Shown here piece by piece: positions 60,807-64,000 of a DNA stretch of 64,000 bases (within the stretch, counting starts at the first letter, position 1; each line of letters opens with the position of its first letter). The notes beneath the pieces are model-generated. The model was not told the origin of the DNA and ran no database searches. It was given only the letters and a program-made list of their open reading frames with translations. The translations under genes were made by a program, and so were the position numbers. Source of the DNA: Staphylococcus cohnii subsp. cohnii (lineage in GTDB: Bacteria > Bacillota > Bacilli > Staphylococcales > Staphylococcaceae); NCBI RefSeq assembly GCF_002902365.1, contig NZ_PPQC01000006.1:1-64000 (forward strand), read 5' to 3'.

Positions 60807-61370
60807 TTAATAAATTTCTGATTTAATTTCATCTAAAAATGTATTTAATTCATCTTTTGAATATTTCTTTAAATACGAAGGATGATTTTCTAATAAGTTT
60901 GCTAATAATTTTTGGTTTATATTTACTGTTTCTGTATTTGGTACGTATCGATTGATTGTTATAAGTGGAAATTTATTTTCTATCATTAAAATATAATGTC
61001 CAATTTTTTCTTTTGGAATCACTCCATTATGGATGGAGGATTTCATTTCGTTTATTTCAACAATCGCTGAACTAATTTGCTTTTGAAAAATTGGATCATG
61101 TAACTTCGCTAATAATGTATAAAAGTGAGCGCTTAGTAAATCACCAATTAATATGGCTTTCTTAGAGGATAAATTTTTGGAAACCTCATCTAAATGACGC
61201 ATCGCAGTATCTATAGTGAGGCAAGCTAATTTAGCATCTTCAGGTATATCATAAGAATCAAGGATTTTTGCTAATACTTCATTTATATAAATAGCGTCAT
61301 AATGATGTATACCTTTCAAGCGTTGGGTAATTTGTTTTTCAAAAATACTTAATGTCGTTTCCATGTTCAC
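60807..61370 (-). CDS. hepS: Heptaprenyl diphosphate synthase small subunit
   Basis: Component I of heptaprenyl diphosphate synthase lacks the DDxxD motifs and acts as partner to HepT. The 187-residue helical protein has 'TIDTAMRHLDEVSKNLSSKKAILIGDLLSAHFYTLLAKL', which is typical. It is the first gene of hepS-menG-hepT. GAGGTGTGAAC precedes the ATG. The 321-bp gap upstream (61371-61691) holds only the hup terminator and AT-rich sequence. Confidence 0.92.
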   Translation of the reverse strand: MNMETTLSIFEKQITQRLKGIHHYDAIYINEVLAKILDSYDIPEDAKLACLTIDTAMRHLDEVSKNLSSKKAILIGDLLSAHFYTLLAKLHDPIFQKQISSAIVEINEMKSSIHNGVIPKEKIGHYILMIENKFPLITINRYVPNTETVNINQKLLANLLENHPSYLKKYSKDELNTFLDEIKSEIY

Positions 61371-61649
61371 ACCTCACGTTATTATCAATATACATATTAA
61401 CATTATATAAGGAAAATTAAAATCAACGGTTTTCAAACTGATAAATATATACGTTTTATGTATTTTATGAATAATAAAAATTATTCAAAGAAATGAATTA
61501 TGTTTTGTTAATTATCACTGTAAATATTAATTTGATGTTTAATTATTTTAAAAAGCTCTTAATATCATATCATCATATCGAATGATACCCCATTAAGAGA
61601 CATAGTTTACAATCTATTTTTATTTGCGTTTAAAAGTTTTTACCAAAAG

Positions 61650-61676
61650 AAAAAAGCCCCTGTAACAAGGGCTTCA
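61650..61676 (-). terminator. Terminator of hup
   Basis: AAGCCC and GGGCTT form the stem with a 9-nt loop, followed on the minus strand by TTTTTTC. It lies about 17 bp past the hup stop. Confidence 0.85.
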
Positions 61677-61691
61677 CTTGTAAGTAAAGAA

Positions 61692-61964
61692 TTATTTAAC
61701 TGCATCTTTTAAAGCTTTACCAGCTTTGAACGCCGGTACTTTGCTTGCAGGGATATCAATTTCTTTACCAGTTTGTGGATTACGTCCTTTACGAGCAGCA
61801 CGTTCACGTACTTCGAAATTACCGAATCCAATTAATTGTACTTTTTCACCTTTAGAAAGTGATGTTTGAATTGATTCGAATACTGCATCTACAGCTAAAC
61901 CAGCTTCTTTTTTAGTTAAGTCAGCTTGTTCAGCAACAGCATTGATTAAATCTGTTTTGTTCAT
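61692..61964 (-). CDS. hup: DNA-binding protein HU
   Basis: The 90-residue histone-like nucleoid protein wraps and bends DNA. '[32 protein letters not shown]' is the dimerisation region and '[40 protein letters not shown]' carries the DNA-binding arms. GGGAGGTGAAT precedes the ATG. It is monocistronic, with its own terminator. Confidence 0.97.
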   Translation of the reverse strand: MNKTDLINAVAEQADLTKKEAGLAVDAVFESIQTSLSKGEKVQLIGFGNFEVRERAARKGRNPQTGKEIDIPASKVPAFKAGKALKDAVK

Positions 61965-62133
61965 TATGAATTCACCTCCCCTAGGGTTTATAATGATAAC
62001 TTAATATCATTATGGTATGACTTTAACACAACGAATACTGCAACTGCAATGATTTATGTGTAAAAAACGTTGAATTAATAGGATTTTAATATCAAATTGT
62101 TATATATTCGCTAAAAAGTGTAATACTTCTATC

Positions 62134-63132
62134 TTATTCAGCTTTTTTGCCACGTTCCATTAAATCTTTTACGCTTTCATCGACAGGTTGGTTTTCAAAT
62201 AAAACTTTGTATAATGCAGTTGTAATTGGCATATCAATATTGTGTTCTTTTGCTAAATTATAAACTGATTTTGTCGTGTATACACCTTCAACAACCATAT
62301 TCATTTCTTCCAATGCTTTGTCTAAGGATTTGCCTTCACCTAATTTATAGCCAAGTGTATAATTTCTTGAATGTGTAGAGGTACAAGTTACAATTAAATC
62401 GCCAATACCACCCAAGCCTAAAAACGTGAGTGGATCTGCACCTAATTTTTCGCCAAGGCGACTTATTTCAGCTAAACCTCTAGTCATTAATGCCGCTTTA
62501 GCATTGTCTCCAAACCCCATTCCTGAAATCACACCACTTGCAATAGCTATAATATTTTTCAAAGCGCCACCCAATTCTACACCAACTAGATCGTCATTAG
62601 TATAAACTCTTAAATAATCGTTCATAAATAAATCTTGAGCTAGCTTACTTACCTCTGCAGATTTAGAAGAAGCAGCTACTGTAGTTGGTTGTTTGATGAC
62701 AACTTCTTCAGCATGACTTGGCCCTGATAATACACCTATACCTGCATTATGTTCAGGGCTGATTGAGTCTTCTAACATTTCAGAAACACGTTTATAAGTG
62801 TCGTTTTCTATTCCTTTAGCAACATGGATAAAGGTTTTTTTCGATGATAAATGTGAATCTATTTCACTTGCTACTTCTCTCATCGCTTTAGTAGGTAAAG
62901 CCATGAGATATACATCTGAATGTGCTATTGCTTTATTTATATCAGTAGTTGCGTTAATTGATAACTCAAGTTGTGCATTTTTAAGGTATTTTGTATTTGA
63001 ATGTAATTCATTTATTTCTTTAACAGTCGTTTTGTTTTTTCCCCACATTAATACTTGATGTCCATTTTCAGCTAAGACATTTGCTAATGCCGTACCAAAA
63101 CTCCCCGTACCAAAGACAGTTATATTAGACAT
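62134..63132 (-). CDS. gpsA: Glycerol-3-phosphate dehydrogenase GpsA
   Basis: GpsA makes sn-glycerol 3-phosphate from DHAP for phospholipid synthesis. The start is ATG 63132 ([13 protein letters not shown]), 7 nt after GGAGGGGT, giving 332 residues; a longer open frame to 63198 overlaps der. '[20 protein letters not shown]' is the NAD site and '[16 protein letters not shown]' carries the catalytic Lys. It is 16 bp downstream of der. Confidence 0.95.
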   Translation of the reverse strand: MSNITVFGTGSFGTALANVLAENGHQVLMWGKNKTTVKEINELHSNTKYLKNAQLELSINATTDINKAIAHSDVYLMALPTKAMREVASEIDSHLSSKKTFIHVAKGIENDTYKRVSEMLEDSISPEHNAGIGVLSGPSHAEEVVIKQPTTVAASSKSAEVSKLAQDLFMNDYLRVYTNDDLVGVELGGALKNIIAIASGVISGMGFGDNAKAALMTRGLAEISRLGEKLGADPLTFLGLGGIGDLIVTCTSTHSRNYTLGYKLGEGKSLDKALEEMNMVVEGVYTTKSVYNLAKEHNIDMPITTALYKVLFENQPVDESVKDLMERGKKAE

Positions 63133-63148
63133 GTAACCCCTCCATTTA

Positions 63149-64000
63149 TTAATTTCTTCTTCTAGATATGATGTGTACAGGAGTACCTTCAAATCCAAAG
63201 GCAGCTCTTATTTGATTTTCAAGATAACGTTTATAAGAAAAATGCATTAATTCTACGTCATTTACAAATACAACAAATGTAGGAGGCTCTATTGCAACTT
63301 GTGTAGCATAAAATACATTTAATCGGCGCCCTTTATCTGTTGGTGTAGGATTCATAGAAATCGCATCTGTGATAACTTCATTTAATGTTGAACTTTGTAC
63401 ACGTTTTTTATGATTTTCACTCGCTTCTAGAATGTATGGGAATAGCGTAGATAATCTTTTCTGTTCTTTAGCTGAAACAAATGCGATTTGTGCGTAATCT
63501 AAGAATTGAAATTCTTTGCGCACTTCGTCTTTAAATTTCTTCATTGTGTTTGTTTCTTTATCTACAGCATCCCATTTATTGACAACTATAACAATTGCTT
63601 TTCCTTCTTCGTGCGCATACCCAGCGACACGCTTATCTTGTTCTATAATACCTTGTTCTGCATCAATTACTACTAAAACAACGTTTGATCGTTCTATCGC
63701 TTTAAGTGCTCGTAAAACTGAGTACTTTTCTGTATTTTCATATACTTTACCCTTTTTTCGCATACCAGCAGTATCAATAAGGACGTAATCCTGATCATCA
63801 TAGCTATATTCAGTATCAATAGCATCTCTAGTTGTCCCAGCAACATTTGATACGATGACACGATTTTCACCTAATATGGCATTAACTAAGCTTGACTTAC
63901 CAACATTAGGGCGACCAATGATTGATAAACGAATTGTATCTTCGTCATATGGGTCTGGTTCCTCTTCTTTGAAGTTTTTAACTACTTCATCTAATAAATC
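63149..64000 (-). CDS. der: GTPase Der (EngA), C-terminal part, cut by the window edge
   Basis: About 284 codons of the roughly 436-residue ribosome-assembly GTPase are present; the start lies beyond 64000. The second G domain shows '[37 protein letters not shown]', '[11 protein letters not shown]' and '[11 protein letters not shown]'. The C-terminal KH-like domain ends '[14 protein letters not shown]'. Only the second G domain and KH domain are in view. It precedes gpsA by 16 bp. Confidence 0.95.
   Translation of the reverse strand, partial: DLLDEVVKNFKEEEPDPYDEDTIRLSIIGRPNVGKSSLVNAILGENRVIVSNVAGTTRDAIDTEYSYDDQDYVLIDTAGMRKKGKVYENTEKYSVLRALKAIERSNVVLVVIDAEQGIIEQDKRVAGYAHEEGKAIVIVVNKWDAVDKETNTMKKFKDEVRKEFQFLDYAQIAFVSAKEQKRLSTLFPYILEASENHKKRVQSSTLNEVITDAISMNPTPTDKGRRLNVFYATQVAIEPPTFVVFVNDVELMHFSYKRYLENQIRAAFGFEGTPVHIISRRRN

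Noticed and set aside
61556-61602. CTCTTAAT/ATTAAGAG pairing in the hepS-hup gap
   Set aside because: The loop is long and AT-rich, with no promoter or terminator context. It could be chance.

Overview
The window is a low-GC Firmicute chromosome segment. Gene order and protein sequences point to Staphylococcus. The order odhB-odhA, arlS-arlR, murG, ctpA, msrA-msrB-crr, dfr-thyA, recU-pbp2, nth-dnaD-asnS-dinG-birA-cca-bshA, aroA-aroB-aroC-ndk-hepT-menG-hepS-hup-gpsA-der is the staphylococcal core order. The proteins resemble S. aureus but are clearly not identical to it, so a coagulase-negative species is likely. I cannot name the species from sequence alone. Most core genes are on the minus strand.

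Region 1 (1-8.2 kb) is accessory. It holds a RibD_C reductase-like protein and a sugar-oxidoreductase/sugar-epimerase cluster in which two of the four genes carry an in-frame TAA. Next come a divergent AraC regulator, a LysE exporter with a divergent XRE-cupin regulator and a perfect palindrome between them, a small membrane protein, a decayed IS1182-type transposase, and a structured intergenic element that ends in a terminator.

Region 2 (8.2-23.2 kb) is core: 2-oxoglutarate dehydrogenase (odhAB, with a cre-like site), the ArlRS two-component system, a Fur-box-controlled C-rich small RNA that matches IsrR in position and design, a PAP2 phosphatase, MurG, an acetyltransferase, the protease CtpA, the msrA-msrB-crr-yozE operon, FakB2, dihydrofolate reductase and thymidylate synthase.

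Region 3 (23.2-36.6 kb) holds a bacilliredoxin, the CvfC cluster with two NifU-N-like proteins, a preQ1-I-like riboswitch ahead of a queuosine-precursor transporter, a hydrolase, an RNase H-like protein, a transposase scar, a 5'-3' exonuclease with a double-headed bacterial dynamin, an NAD(P)-binding protein, RarD, an rRNA methyltransferase and RNase P RNA (rnpB).

Region 4 (36.6-64 kb) is the cell-wall, DNA and aromatic block. gpsB-ypsA-yppE runs divergently from recU-pbp2. It is followed by ypoC-nth-dnaD, asnS, dinG, birA-cca-bshA, a MazG-like pyrophosphohydrolase, a zinc peptidase, ypjA-ypiF-ypiA, the shikimate genes aroA/B/C, ndk, menaquinone synthesis (hepT-menG-hepS), HU, gpsA, and the C-terminal two thirds of der running off the right edge. 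No tRNA, rRNA operon, CRISPR array or intact mobile element was seen.
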